64,000 bases of DNA. Origin: Elymus sibiricus. Lineage: Eukaryota > Streptophyta > Magnoliopsida > Poales > Poaceae. Below are positions 23,001 to 35,880 of this stretch, piece by piece; position 1 is the stretch's first letter, and every line of letters begins with the position of its first letter. The translations under genes were made by a program, and so were the position numbers. The notes under the pieces were generated by a model, which was given only the letters and a program-made list of their open reading frames with translations, did no database searches and had not been told where the DNA came from. The DNA lies in NCBI GenBank assembly GCA_039707655.1, contig CM077672.1, forward strand, positions 354,932,031 to 354,996,030. Direction: 5' to 3'.

Positions 23001-26000
23001 GGTGATGAGACTGTAGGGAAACTTGCATTTGGAGGGCGTATGAACGGCACATCCCTGGCCTCCATATTTGTCTTGAGAAAATCCAAAATCTGGTCTTCAG
23101 GTGTGTAATTCCCGGCGAAATGACCTGCTGACTTGTAATCTGCCGACAGTTCAATGTATCTCTCATTCCTCCATGGGTTTGTGCCCATCAGTCCTACCCA
23201 TTTGCTACCATTTGCAGGAACTAGAATGCTTTGTCTTTCTGTGACCGCAGTACCATAGTTGTCAATTACCGGCATGGTACGACACAGGTCTGCTAACTGG
23301 TAGCTCTCCATGTAATTCTTATTGGATGAATGATAGAGAAAGTGAGAAAAAGCAATGGCAGGCCTTCTATCACGGTTCAAGGAATTAACCACAATATTTC
23401 CATAACCGTATACAGATAGAATCTCCACTTTTGCATAGCTCTGAAGCCAAACTTTCACCTTTTCCTTCTGTGCGAAACCTTGTAGAGCTGTTTGTATACT
23501 AGGAGGCACAAAGAGCCGGTTAGAAGATGGAAACTCCTGGTTCCAGCTGATAAGCCATGACATCCACTTCCCATCAGATGCAATACACAATCTATCACTC
23601 CACTGACTAGCTCTAGATATGCTCCAGAGAGAGACACCTCTGTTCCTGTCAACATACTTCAGCAGAGGCATTGAGATCAAGTTTGTACTGGAGAAGTTTT
23701 GCCAATTGTCTGCGACAAAAGATAAAAGTTCCAGATAAAGCTGTTCATCTACATTGGTGACAAGATTAGACCCCTCGATGCATTTTGCATACCATTCATG
23801 GCTCACGCTTTTGACATCCAGAAATGTAAGAACACTGTTGTATGCACTCTTGTCAAAATGAGAGCTCAGAATGTAGGTTCCATGGGTTGACAGGTTCTTA
23901 AGGTCCACTCCAGATTCTCTCGCCTTGACAAGGATATCCCAAAATGCTGGTTTGAGCCGCGCAACCTCGCAAGGCTTGCAAAACATCTTCTGTGGAGTGT
24001 GAGACTCACATGGAACTATATCCTCGACGAGAACCTTCTCTTTGATGCCAGACCTAACAGGCTCAAGTAAAGGGATCAGCGAAGGACTGACCGGCAGGAA
24101 ATGGAACATCGACGGAATCGACATTGCTGGTGCATCTGCTCTGGACTTGACAAGTGCTACAAAGGCATTCATGAATGCACTTGGGATACACTCCAGAATT
24201 CCCTTGTTCCATGGACTATCGAACAGTATCGCCTCTCTTGATGATGCAAGGAGGAAGTCAGCCTGAATGATGAAGGGGAAGTTTGTTACCATCTCCGTGG
24301 GAAGGAAAGCATATACGCCAGGGGATAGCTGCTTCCCACGGGATAGTCGCTCCTTAAGAGGGAAGGCTAGGGTGATGACCCACTCATCGATTTCAGTACG
24401 CTTGTCCACCCTGTTCTCTGCTTTGACCGGGAACCTCTGCCTCCACATATGGTACCCGCACTCTGCTTCATTCTCATTCTCTTGAGCTGATAAAAAGACC
24501 GTGTAAGACTCCGCGTGCATGTTCTTCCTCACTTCAAAGTTCTTCTCACTCGATATTGCAATCTCACTAACAGTGCTGCCTTTGGCGTTGCCGTTATCTT
24601 CACGGACAGAGAGACGCCTGATCTTTGACAGAAATAGCAGCATTTCTGGATGCAAGCTTGACAGCTGCTGCTTCACCGCAGTAACCTTCTCATCCTTCAA
24701 AGGCAGGACGATACAGGTTGTTGGAAGGTTTCTGGTAGACCCATATATCTGCTTGATATCTGACAGGCTAGGCCTGGATTCAACCCACTCAGGAACAATG
24801 TATCCAATATTGCATTCTGGACAAGGCTTCTCGTTGAACTTGATTTGATACCCGTTACTGAATATATGGGGCTGGCTCGATATCAGGAACACACTTTTGA
24901 ATCCAATACCTAAAATCAAGGTGAACATATATGGTAAGCATGTGTATAACCAGACTGTAACTCTTCAAATGAAATGGCCAAAACTGAAGCGTACAGTCTT
25001 GAATTCTTGATAAATGTACAACACATGCTTAATTTCATTTATACCAAGTTTGTATTTGATGGATCTGCTTCAGTATAAGCTATTGATGAAGAGTAACAAA
25101 AATTCAATCAGAAACATACAAAGTTACAGGAGGGCAAAAGTTGTCCTTGAAATAGTTAACCAAGTTGATAATGGGCTATCCTATTCAACTGGATATATGT
25201 GTGAGAATTTTCCTGGCAAAGGCAGATTTCTAGGAGCCTACCAAAAACTAAACTGTCCCTAGCAAGCCTAAGAAGGAAATAGATCCAAACATTTTTCAAG
25301 ACAAAGAAAATAGTAAAATACAAAAGTGACACCTCAAGATCAAGAAGATTTGACGTAGCAATATATGATAAATGACGAGTCTTATTCTAGATACAATGGA
25401 GCTTGAAAGGCTGGTTGTAATTTTTTGTAGTCAGCACTGGTTTAATATTCTGTAACATGCAGGAACAACACATCTTTGTTTCTGAGTGTGGGAATATGAA
25501 TCGCATGATATCTTGCACCACCACACACATCTCAAGCATACTGTGCATGGACCCAATATGTTTTATTTTTGCAAAACAAATATATATTATCACAATATTT
25601 ACTCCATCGCTATTCTAATTAAGCACTAAATAAAACTCAGCCATCTTACATGTCATTTAATCTATAGCACCTAACTCAGAAAGTTTGAAAGGAAAAGATC
25701 TTACATGTCATTGAATCTATAGAAGCTATCATAAAGTTTGGAAGGAAAAGTTCTAACTAGTGTCACACTAATGAAATTGAAGTTCTAATATTAAAAAGTA
25801 AAATGATACAAATTGGCCAAGCAAACTAAAAAGGATTCATGAGCTGCAAAGATTCACCTTTCTCTCCAATGTAACCCTTGTCTCTGTTTCCCTTTTTCGT
25901 CGACTTCCCCACACCACAAATAGACTGAATATTCGATGGAGAGAAGCCCTTCTCATTGTTGAAAATGAGTAAAGTTGACGATGCACCAGATCCAACGATG

Positions 26001-27835
26001 TCAGTTGACGTTACTAGAAACTCCAATGACGGTGCTACTCCATCAGGGTACTCATTGTCTTCAGCGTTCTAGTTATTGAGGAATAAAATGTGAACATAAA
26101 TGTGATAGCAAATACAACTGAATCAGGTGCACTAACCCGAAATGCAATATACTCCCTCCATCCCAAAATAAGTGTCGCCGACTTAGTACAACTTTGCACT
26201 AAAGTTGTACTAAGTCGGCGACACTTATTTTGGGATGGAGGGAGTATATGCCAAAGAATGGATCCTTAGAAAGATTAGTGCTCATTTGCCTAATAAGGTT
26301 TTGAGAAAACAAGCACATGTATGATGTATCACCACACAAGTTCCACATAGTCAAAGTAGTTTCAACAGTCTTGATTGCAAAACTGTATCAAGTTATCCAA
26401 TCAAATGGGAAACAGCATGGAGGTAAATGTAATACATGTCTAATTCAATTACTATTAAAAACATATATAATACATTCAGGCATAATCAAGAAGTTCAACA
26501 AACATGTAGCTTCTAGTATTAAAACAAAAAAAATGAAGCCCATTGTAGGCTGACTGGTTCCAAGAAATAGCATTTTTAGTACTGTATTTTGCCATGTATA
26601 TTACAAAATGGTCAAAATTCAAGTGAATTCATCAAACTGCATTGCAGACAGATGCTGTTAGCACATATATTCAAGTATTTAAATATGCAAGTTGAAACCA
26701 TATGACAACCAAGCAGACCTAAATATTAGAACTAGTTATGTAAGAACGTCGGAAAGCTAACTTTTGTCCAAGGATAAAACAGCCGATCTATCACTTTCGA
26801 TCGGATAATAGCAGAAAAATGCACTTAAAACCAAAAGCTAAAATGGTTACATTGGATCTATAGTTGTTTCTTTTTGCAGGAAAGACCTAAGTTCATCCCT
26901 GTTTTCCATTCACTGGATCTGAATTTGATCTTTTTTCTCTACTGTAGAAGTAATCCTAAAATAGCTATGAATTGTTGATGTGGGAACTGAAACAAATGAT
27001 CATTTAGCCCTCTTTCCCTTTGGAGAACATGGCCACCAGCCACCATACAAAGAGATCATACAAGTTAAATAAATGCACCATGATGTCAGAATGCAGAATA
27101 AACCAATAAGCAACAGTCTACAGTTTACAGGTTGAGCTCACGGGAAATTATGGTGAACAGAGAAACCAAGAGTCTCTTGGCAGTTATTAGCACTTAAACA
27201 GTGCGTAGAAAAGGGAAATGACTCTGCATTATGAAATTTATTACAGCAAAACAAAAATAAAATTTTGTTGCTTCATAGAAAACTGACCGAATACAGGGCA
27301 AAAACAGGATTTATAGGTGAAAAAAAATAGACGACGAGCACATGTATAACAATCAGATTAGTCAGAACTTAGCATTTTTTGAGGGAAGATTAATCAGAAC
27401 TAGTAGTATTTTTAAGGGAAGATTAATCAGAAATAGTAGTTCTTATAGAGGACGAGCACAAGGTAAACCAAATGCACATAAATGAAATCGTGATAGCATT
27501 TTTAGGGAAATAGATGAATCCGTACACTTTCTTGAAAATGCATATATTTTTTTGTACTAGTAAAATCTAGCATTCGAAGAAAAAACAGAGTGCCGAAGGA
27601 AGAAACAGGAAGGGAATCTTTTTTCAAGAAAGAAAGAAAGAAAGCAAGGGTTCATCTTGGTCACCTGGACGAGCTCCATGAGGAAGTGGACGTCCTTGGA
27701 GTAGAGCTCCTGGCTCAGGTAGTTCACCGCCTGGTGCATGTCCTCCGCCAGCGGGTTCTGCTCGCCGCGCCCGATGTAGTAGCGCTCCCGCCGGAGCTTC
27801 TCCACGTGCGCCCGTGCCGCAGCCGCCGCCGCCAT
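20081..27835 (-). CDS. NO VEIN/sacsin-like GHKL ATPase-domain protein (gene A), intact
   Basis: Exons 27835-27665, 26068-25858 and 24909-20081 (171, 211 and 4829 nt) sum to 1737 codons, giving 1736 aa plus TAG; all borders are GT..AG. The N-terminus carries a split Bergerat ATP-binding fold: MELVQNAEDNEYP around residues 53-65 (N box), FNNEKGF around 93-99, and GYIGEKGIGFKSVF from 122 (glycine lid). This arrangement is that of the plant NO VEIN family and its relatives, described as HSP90/sacsin-like. About residues 795-1325 hold five repeats of the pattern W[LM]K[TS]..G[YF]..P....FYG....YK.EL...GV. A 19-residue imperfect duplication lies near 21,570-21,690. NO VEIN acts in vascular and auxin-related development in Arabidopsis; the function here is unknown. 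A second, broken copy lies 13.6 kb upstream in the same orientation. Confidence 0.88.
21570..21690 (-). repeat. 57-nt in-frame tandem duplication in gene A
   Basis: Two adjacent 19-codon units read AGLIVAGLNICDNPVDISA and ARFVINGLNIPADPAAISV. Gene B has only one equivalent unit (ARFVMMGLNIPDNYSVMTV), so the duplication is specific to A or was lost in B. Confidence 0.7.
26152..26244. mobile_element. Stowaway MITE, 93 bp, in intron 1 of gene A
   Basis: A near-perfect palindrome with ends CTCCCTCCATCCC / GGGATGGAGGGAG, flanked by TA on both sides. It is Tc1/mariner-derived in type. Confidence 0.95.
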
Positions 27836-28301
27836 CGTCGCCGGAGACGACGACGACGAGCGCTTGTGCCGTTACCGGAGCTCGTCGGGCTCCGAAGGGG
27901 AGGAGATGGTTGGGTGGTCTTGGGGGTGGGAAGTGGGAAGTGGAGGAGGGGCGGTTCCTGGGCTTCCTCGCCGGCTTTAAGGAGTTGGGTGTGCGTCTAT
28001 TGGGTACCCCTCGCGGTCGCAGAGGACGCTTTATTTCCCCATTGGATCTTTTATTAATGCTCTTTTCCTTTCTCTTTATTTCTTTTTTGGCATTTGAGAG
28101 GAGTGTTAGATGATGGTTTTCTGGTTGAAGTGGTTTAATTTCTAAGGCCATTTGCAGGAATTTGACAAGACTCATGTAGAATTATAATTTCTTATATAAT
28201 TCTTGCAAGTAATATTTTTTGGGTAAAAGGAATGGTGCCACCCAAATCACTACACATCGGTTTGTTATGCCTTGCATATATAAGGATCCCAATATTTAGT
28301 A

Positions 28302-28425
28302 TTTCCTCTGTAAATAAATATAAGACGTTTAGGGTCACTACTAAACAAATATAAGACGTTTTAGGTCACTACTAACATCTTACATTTGTTTAAGTAGTGG
28401 CCTAAAACGTCTTGCATTCGTATAG
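28302..28425. mobile_element. Degenerate Stowaway-like MITE in module A
   Basis: Inverted pieces AAATATAAGACGTTT and AAAACGTCTT..ATT face each other around GGTCACTACTAA / TAAGTAGTGGCC. The ends are worn (TTCCTCTGTAAA). A copy sits at the same place in module B (about 29,967-30,140), where the inner unit is repeated further. Confidence 0.6.
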
Positions 28426-29302
28426 GATTGAGTATGTGTTTTCTTTACCCACAAAAAAAGAAAAAAGAGAGTATGTGTTTTCTTGCATGCCATTCAAATG
28501 ACAATTCCTTTGATTTTCTTGTGCCATGGGATCTTATGTCTGCTATTCGCACTTTCGTTGAATCTGTATGTTTTATTATTATTATTACCTTTGTGTCTCT
28601 TAATTCTGCGGTTCACGGAGATCACTGTCTTGTTTGATTGTAAAGCTACTTTTTATTCGTAATTTAAGTTTTTAAAAACAAATAATTATCATTTCAACAC
28701 TCCTACAAAAGGAGCTATATGTCTCGGATAGGTCCACGCATGCTAGGAAAGCCTGTCTCAGATAGGTCATACCCACCACGTGACACATGTGGTAAGCAAT
28801 CCAAACAATTCAAAAAAAAAAAAGGATAGGTCCTAACCGAGGCAGGTTACTTTCAGCAGACATCCGAATCATGTTTCTTTTTTACCGCCACGGACATGCA
28901 AGCATCTGAGACATGTCTTTTTTTTTAAGTCCACCGATATACAAACATATGAGACATTCCATAATTAAAACTTTTGAGACAGGCCTTATCTTATAATCGC
29001 CTCGTAGCTAACATGGCCCACGCACGCACGCACGCACGGACATGGCAACATTACTTGATTATAATATAGTAAGAAATTAACCTGTTTCTGTGAACACAGA
29101 AAAAATTCATAGAACGGTGGGCTAAGAAGAGAAAATGCATGCCATTCTAGTACCAGTGTGATGGACATGCTGAAATTTCGACCGATAGCCGTTGGAGCAT
29201 CGCTCACTCGTGGTAGTACTCCCTAGTAGTACGTGAGAGAATGCTGGGTTTTAGTGACAGTGAGAGAATGCTTGTGTGATTGATTCTGACGGAACCAAAC
29301 TT

Positions 29303-29422
29303 TCGATAGAAATGGCTTGGAAAGGGGCACGACTGACTTGGAAAGGAACACAGTACTACTATACGATAGAAATGGCTTGGAAAGGGGCACGACTGACTTG
29401 GAAAGGAACACAGTACTACTAT
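29303..29422. repeat. 60-bp perfect tandem duplication
   Basis: The unit CGATAGAAATGGCTTGGAAA and following bases to ACTACTATA occurs twice head to tail. Modules B and C have it once. Confidence 0.9.
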
Positions 29423-29551
29423 ACGACGCTGGCTTTGGAATCTGCAGTACGATGACCGAACCTATGCAGACGGAAAAGAAGTCTTCCACTAGTGCTGTCG
29501 CTACCATAAAGGGAGCTTGGCGCATGCATTGCCTCTCATGCTAAGCAAAGG

Positions 29552-29731
29552 AGGTAAGGTCCTAGAACTTGTTTACCATGTGATGATTTAGTCCTAAAAC
29601 TTGCAAAAGTAAACTATTTACTCTAAAACTTGCACACAATATGCAAATTTAGTCCAGAGCCAATCAGAGACGGCCAAGTGGCGCCAGCTGGCCTGGTCAG
29701 GTCGGACTGAGCTTGGGTGACTTAACTGCAC
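29552..29731. other. Spacer between module copies A and B
   Basis: About 180 bp with the phrase TTTAGTCCTAAAACTTGCAA, of the kind found in dispersed grass repeats. No gene and no clear element ends. Confidence 0.4.
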
Positions 29732-30716
29732 CTTTCTCTTTATTTCTTTTTTGGCATTTGAGAGGAGTGTTAGATGATGGTTTTCTGGTTGAAGTGGTTT
29801 AATTTCTAAGGCCATTTGCATGAATTTGACAAGACTCATGTAGAATTATAATTTCTTATATAATTCTTGCAAGTAATATTTTTTTGGGTAAAAGGAATGG
29901 TGCCACCCAAATCACTACACATCGGTTTGTTATGCCTTGCATATATAAGGATCCCAATATTTAGTACTTCCTCTGTAAATAAATATAAGACGTTTAGGGT
30001 CATTATTAAATAAATATAAGACGTTTTAGATCACTATTAAACAAATATAAGACATTTTAGGTCACTACTAAACAAATATAAAACGTCTTACATTTGTTTA
30101 AGTAGTGGCCTAAAACGTCTTGCATCCGTATAGGACTGAGTATGTGTTTTCTTTACCCGCAAAAAAAAAGTATGTGTTTTCTTGCGTGCCATGCAAACGA
30201 CAATTCCTTCGGTTTTCTTGTGCCATGGGATCTTATGTTTGTTATTCGCACTTTCATTGAATTTATATGTTTTTATTATTATTTTTGTGTTTCTTAGTTC
30301 TGCGGTTCACAGAGATCACTGTCTTGTTTGATTGTAAAGCTACTTTTTATTTATAATTTAATTTTTTTTTTATCATTTCAACACTCCTACAAAAGGAGCT
30401 GTATGTCTCGGATAGATCCAGGCAAGCTAGGAAAGCCTGTCTCAGATAGGTCCTACCCGAGGCGGGTTACTTTCAGCAGACATCCGAAACATGTTTCTTT
30501 TTTACCGCCACGGATATGCAAGCATTTGAGACATGTCTTTTTTTCTTTAACTCCACCGATATACAAACATCTGAGACATTCCATAATTAAAACGTTTGAG
30601 ACATGCCTTATCTTATAATCGCCTCATAGCTAATATGGCCCACACGAGCGCGCGCACACACGAACATGGGAACATTACTTGATTATAATATAGTAAGAAA
30701 TTAACCTATTTCTATT

Positions 30717-31402
30717 TTTATTTTTTTGCGAAAAAACTTTCGATCTATTCATCAACTGTCAAGATAGTACAAAGAACACTAGAAGTAAAATTTACAACCA
30801 GGTCCGTAGACCACCTAGCGACGATTACAAGCACTGGAGCGAGCCGAAGGCGCGCCGCTGTCATCGCGTCCCCCTCGTCGGAGCTGGGCAAATGTTGTTG
30901 TAGTAGACAGTTGGGAAGTCGTCGTGCTAAAGGCTCATAGGACCAACGCACCAGAACAATAACCACCGCCGATGAAGAGAAGCGTAGATTAGAAGGATCC
31001 AACCTGTAGACACACAAACATAGACGAACGAAGATCGGATCCAGGCGAATCCACCGAAGACAAACACCAACCGGATCCCACGAGATTCACCGGAGATACA
31101 CCTCCACACGCCCTCCGACGACACTTCAAGCATCACTGGGACGGGGACTAGGCGGGGAGAACCTTATTCCATCTTCAAGAAGCCGCCGCCGCCTCGTCTT
31201 CTTGAGCATGGCACAAACCCTAACAAAACTCAGAAAAAGCACCTAAAAACGAAGCCCTCCCATCGGCAAGCGCCGGGATCCACCGCGCCTCCATGGTCCA
31301 AGGACCATAGGAGGCGAGGCGGACTGGCGGCGTCGCCGGCAAGAGGCAGGGAAACCCTAGATGGGAGTTTGGACGAGGGTAGAAGCAAAAAAGACGTGAG
31401 GC
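30717..31402 (-). mobile_element. Non-LTR (LINE-type) 3' fragment, 686 bp
   Basis: Flanked by a 14-bp target duplication AACCTATTTCTATT (30703-30716 and 31403-31416). The T-rich left end is the 3' tail of an element on the - strand. It is short and has no coding domain. A related fragment lies at 60371-60778. Confidence 0.8.
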
Positions 31403-31553
31403 AACCTATTTCTATTAACACATAAAAAATTCATAGAACGGTGGGCTAAGAGAAAATGTATGCCATTCTACTACGGGTGTGATGGACATGTTGAAATTTC
31501 TTCGACCGATTAGCCGTTGGAGCATCGCTCACTCATGGTAGTACTCGCTAGTA

Positions 31554-31666
31554 CTCCCTTCATCCCGAAATACTTGTCGGAGAAATGGATGTATCTAGAC
31601 ATATTTTAGTTCTAGATACATTTATTTTTATTCATTTCTGTGACAAGTAATTCCGGACGGAGGGAG
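31554..31666. mobile_element. Stowaway MITE, 113 bp
   Basis: Ends CTCCCTTCATCCC..and..GGACGGAGGGAG with TA on both sides, and an inner inverted repeat around ATGTATCTAGA / TCTAGATACAT. Confidence 0.9.
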
Positions 31667-32215
31667 TACCTAGCACGTGAGAGAACGCTGGGTTTTAGTG
31701 ATAGTGAGAGAATGCTTGTGTGATTGATTCTGAGGGAACCAAAGTTTCGATAGAAATGGCTTGGAAAGGGGCACGACTGACTTGGGAAGGAACACAGTAC
31801 TACGATGCTGGCTTTGGAATCTGCAGTACGATGACCGAACCTATGCAGACGGAAAAGAAGTCTTCCACATAGTGCTGTCGCTACCATAAAAGGGGCTTGA
31901 AGCATGCATTGCCTCTCATGCTAAGCAAAGGGTTCCACAGCGTGCAGCAACAATTTTTTCTCATATCACAGTCACATACAGTACTCATGAAACAACAAAT
32001 GTTTTGTCACACGGTTCTTTATAACTTCAGTTACTATATTTTTTCGTTCTGAACAGCGATTTCCAATTTGTACTGTAATATTATACCGAGTTCATGCATA
32101 ACTTTAACTACTATAAACATATCCACGCAAAGAAAAAAAAAGACTTAAACCACTAAACATCATCACAATACAAGTAATTGAAATTCTCGGCCAATTCGAC
32201 TCTGCCTCTCTTAGG

Positions 32216-32500
32216 ATGCGTTTGGTAGACTACATTAGCCTCAGTCAGGCCCGACAGATGCAAATTTAGCTTGTTTGGTTGCTTGAGTTGCACCTGAATC
32301 TTGGCCCACACGAACCTTAATGCATCTCTGGGCTTGGCTCTGGAGGAACTCTCAAATTGGCCATATTTCAGAGCTAGACCCCGACGATGAAACTCTAGGC
32401 ACGTGGGTGGATGCGGTTGCACGCGCGGGGGGACGTGCGGGAGACGGTGCGAGCAACGGCGGCGAGTATCGGAGCCAAGATCTGGACGGCGAGCACTGGT
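32216..32500. other. Unassigned segment between modules B and C
   Basis: Starts with GGATGCGTTTGGT, a phrase common at grass transposon ends, but no matching second end was found. No gene seen. Confidence 0.4.
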
Positions 32501-32809
32501 GCACAGAGAACGCTTTATTTTCCCGTTCAGATCTTTTAGTTGTTTTTTTCCTTTCTCTTTCCTTTTTTTACTTTGCATTTGAGGGGAGTATAAATGGTAA
32601 TTTTCTACTAGTCGAAGTGGTTTAATTTCCGGAAACGATAACTCCCGAACATGCCACACCGAATTTCAGCCCGAACGCCGGATCCAGCGTTGATTGATGG
32701 TACGAATCTTGAAGCACCGAAAACCAGCCACGCCAGTAAAAGAATTCGTTCGGGAAAAGGAGAAGTCGTCGCGAACCCCCACTCCACTGTTTTCTTCCTT
32801 ATCCTTTTA

Positions 32810-33101
32810 GAGCATGGTTAATAGTATAGCCCGCCGCTGGCTATATGGACATGCCATGTCATCAAGAGTTAGCATTATTAATTACTCGTACAATAGAGCT
32901 GGCTATAAGGTTGGCTATAAGTTCACAAGTTTTTTTCACTTCCTCTCTGTCTTTTTCCTCTCATTTAATACTTTTACCTAGGAGCACGCGTAGAGACTGG
33001 CTCTTGCATAAGAGCCCACTCCTTAACTTTTTTTCTTGTCTCTCTTCTCCACATAGGCAAAAATGCCATGTAAGCAGGCTTATAGCCCACTATTGTAGCT
33101 C
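32810..33101. mobile_element. Tourist/PIF-Harbinger MITE, 292 bp, nested in the MULE
   Basis: Ends GAGCATGGTTAATAGTATAG and the inverse of GGCTTATAGCCCACTATTG..CTC, with a TTA target duplication on both sides (32807-32809, 33102-33104). Confidence 0.8.
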
Positions 33102-33586
33102 TTAGACTTCTCCCCACTCCTCCATTCCTCTCCACATCACGGCGAAATCCCCAGCTTCCCATGATTTCCGAGCAATTCTTCGGCATGGTGGAGGCGTGAT
33201 GAGCTACAGGGGCTCGCTGCGCGGCGACGGTGTGGTGGGGCACGAGGGCGGCACGGCGGGAGCAAGCGGCGGCTGCGGTGCTGCACGGCGCCGGGGATCG
33301 AAACAAGGCGTCGTCGTGGAGGTGGCTTCGATGCTGTGGGGCGAATGGAGATGGCTGGGTCGCTGTTGGCCGACGGAGGTGGCACGACGGGAGGGGATGG
33401 CGCGGGGACCCAGTGGCGGCGGTGGAGTGGAGGCGTGGGGAAGTGGTGGTGGCGGAGTGGAGGGGTGTTGGTGGCGCTACTTCCACCGACGCAGGACCAC
33501 GCTCTCCCTGGTAGTCGTCAGGCAGCGGCTCGCAGCAGCCGGCAGGAGCGAAGACGCATCACCCCCTGGGAGGACGCGGCCGTGGG

Positions 33587-33835
33587 TCACAGACAACCGA
33601 GCCACCTTTGCTGCTCATGGAACACGGCTCGCCGGCGCTGGAGCGGTCGGCGGCATGCGACCGCATCCACGCACTGACGCTGGTGCAGCCGAACCTGGAG
33701 CGGCGGCAACATCTCCTCGGGGATGGGCACCTCCAGCACCGTGTCCAGTGCGTCGGCGCGCTCCAGGTTGGGGCATAATTTTCTCATGGTGACAGAGGCG
33801 CTCTTCCATAGCTGATAGCTCAATTTCCTCATCAT
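33587..33835 (-). pseudogene. Possible captured host-gene fragment inside the MULE
   Basis: The - strand frame contains MRKLCPNLERADALDTVLEV followed by PIPEEML, which reads like a conserved plant protein piece rather than random GC-rich translation. The rest is arginine- and proline-rich and not recognised. If confirmed, the element is a Pack-MULE. Confidence 0.3.
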
Positions 33836-33949
33836 CTGCTTGGACCTGGATGATGCTCCAGTTACACTGTCTCCCCACCGAAGGTCGATCCATCTCTGTC
33901 TCTTTTTTCTCCAAGTTGTTTGCTGCTCTCAAGTTAATCTGTACATGCT

Positions 33950-35880
33950 TTTTTCAGCTTGCTCACACTAGAACATGGCATTTTGGGACAGTTTTGTGTA
34001 GAAACATGGCAAATATAGTCTATTTTACATTATGTAAATTACTATGGCAATATAGTCTTTTTTTTTCCATGGCACATTCACATTTTTTTTTGGTCATGTA
34101 TACAGTGATGAGTTTGTTTTCTGTGACGGCAATTTTCACCCAAGTTCACATTCTCTTAAATTGTCATGGCAATTTTCAGCACTTTTTTTTGCTGTGAGCA
34201 TGGAAAATCTTTTCTTCTTATTTTGCAACATGGCAAAATTTCCTTTCTATGTAACCATTGCAAATCTAGTCGATATATCATGGCAAACTTAGTGTTTTCA
34301 TATAATGACAAAATTTACTAAAATGGGCACTTACATTTTGATAGGCAAATAAATCCCCCATATGCCTTGTGCCTCATTGCAATATATTATTTAGATAGAA
34401 AAAAAGTCTAAACTCATGGCAACTTTTGTAAACCTTAATGTGTTGACATGGAACATGGCTACTTTTTTTTTCTTACTTACATTTTGCAAATTTATTCTAC
34501 AATCCATGGCAATTTTCTTTTAAATAACATGGCAATTTTAATATGCATTTTCACCATGGCGTTAACACTTTACATTTTAAGAACATGGCAATTTTTACTT
34601 TCTAGCATGCCAAATTTTAGTTTATTGCCATGGCAATTTTGTACCTTCATTTGCCATGCAAATTTTTACTCTTTTTTTTTCATGTCTAAATTTTCCTTTA
34701 TTCTGCCATGGCAAAATTTACCTTTCATTTGCCATGGCAAATTTACTTGCACATACATGGCAATTTTACTCTTTTTTGCCATGTCAAAATTTTAATTTTC
34801 CATGGCAAATTTTTAGCTTCATTGCCATGGAAACTTTACTTTCAAATACATGGAAAATTTCATGGAAAAATTAACCTTTTATTGCCATGGCAATTTTTAT
34901 TTAACATACATGGCAAATTTCACTCTTTTTTGCCATGTCAAATTTTTTATTTTATTTTTGCCATGGCAAATTTTTACATTCATTGCCATGGCAACTTTAC
35001 TTTTAAATACATGGCGAATTTCCTTTAACATGCATGGCAAATTTTACCATGGCAAAATTAACCTTTTATTGCCATGGCAATTTTTATTTAACATACATGG
35101 CAAATTTTACTGTCTTGTGCCATGTCAAATTTTTAATTTTATTTGTGCCATGGCAAAATTTTACCCTCATTGCCATGGAAACTTTACTTTTAAATACATG
35201 GCAAATTTCCTTTAACATACATAGAAATTTTTTATTTTTCACTCATGGCAAATTTACTTCTACGGAGCATGGCAAGTTTTACTTTTTATTGCCACAGCAA
35301 TTTTTATTTAACATACATGGCAAATTTTACTCTTTTGTCACTCATGGCAAATTTACTTGTACGGAGCATGGCAAATTTTACTTTTATTTTTGCCATGGCA
35401 AAAATACTTTACATCCACGACAAATTTGGCTTTTTCCACCGTTCATGGGAATTTACAAAACATGGCAATTACTACTAAACAATAGATGGTGCATTTTTAT
35501 TTGTGCTCCAGATGATGGCAATTTTTAATCCACATTTTTTGTCTCTTCAATTATACAGTACAAATAGCGTACAGATTTTTAATCCATATTTCTTGCCATC
35601 ATGGTACAGATGCAAAATTGCCATGAACTTTTTCTTTTTTGCCATTGCATAAAAAAGGATCTTTTTTTACCATGGCAAAATTTCTTAACAAAGATGATGG
35701 CAATTTTTGGTTTGAAACCATTGTGATTTTTTATTAGTATCTTGTTTTTCATTTTCTATGTATCATGACAAATTTATTTTTGGACCATTTAATTTTTTTG
35801 CTAGAGTATGTCAAAATCTGGCCTTTATTATTCATAGCCAAAAGTGGGCTTTTCTTAGTCATGGCAATTTTTGGGCAAAC
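33950..35880. repeat. CATGGCAA word array
   Basis: Nearly 2 kb in which CATGGCAA, often within GCCATGGCAA or CATGGCAATTTT, returns every 20-60 bases with T-rich filler. Longer units also repeat: blocks starting near 34,860 and 35,046 share AACCTTTTATTGCCATGGC and the next ~90 bases. No open gene. Confidence 0.9.

Larger units (their letters stand above)
28020..29551. repeat. Intergenic module, copy A (upstream of gene A)
   Basis: It runs from the leader/promoter side of gene A (CGCTTTATTT, GGCATTTGAGAGGAGTG) through CTTGTGCCATGGGATC, CAACACTCCTACAAAAGGAG and ATCCGA..CATG to CTCTCATGCTAAGCAAAGG. Copies B and C follow to the right. It contains a degenerate MITE (about 28,302-28,425), an (ACGC)n tract near 29,016-29,040 and a 60-bp tandem duplication (29303-29362 and 29363-29422). 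The gene A promoter must lie in its left part. Confidence 0.8.
29732..32215. repeat. Intergenic module, copy B
   Basis: Starts at CTTTCTCTTTATTTC, equivalent to 28,069 in copy A, and is nearly identical to A over the first several hundred bases. It carries a non-LTR insert (30717-31402) and a Stowaway MITE (31554-31666). It extends about 290 bp beyond the end of A, and that extension is shared with copy C. Confidence 0.8.

Noticed and set aside
33196..33792. 198-codon Gly/Trp/Arg-rich frame on +
   Set aside because: Shadow of GC-rich MULE interior without motif; the opposite strand shows a more protein-like block.
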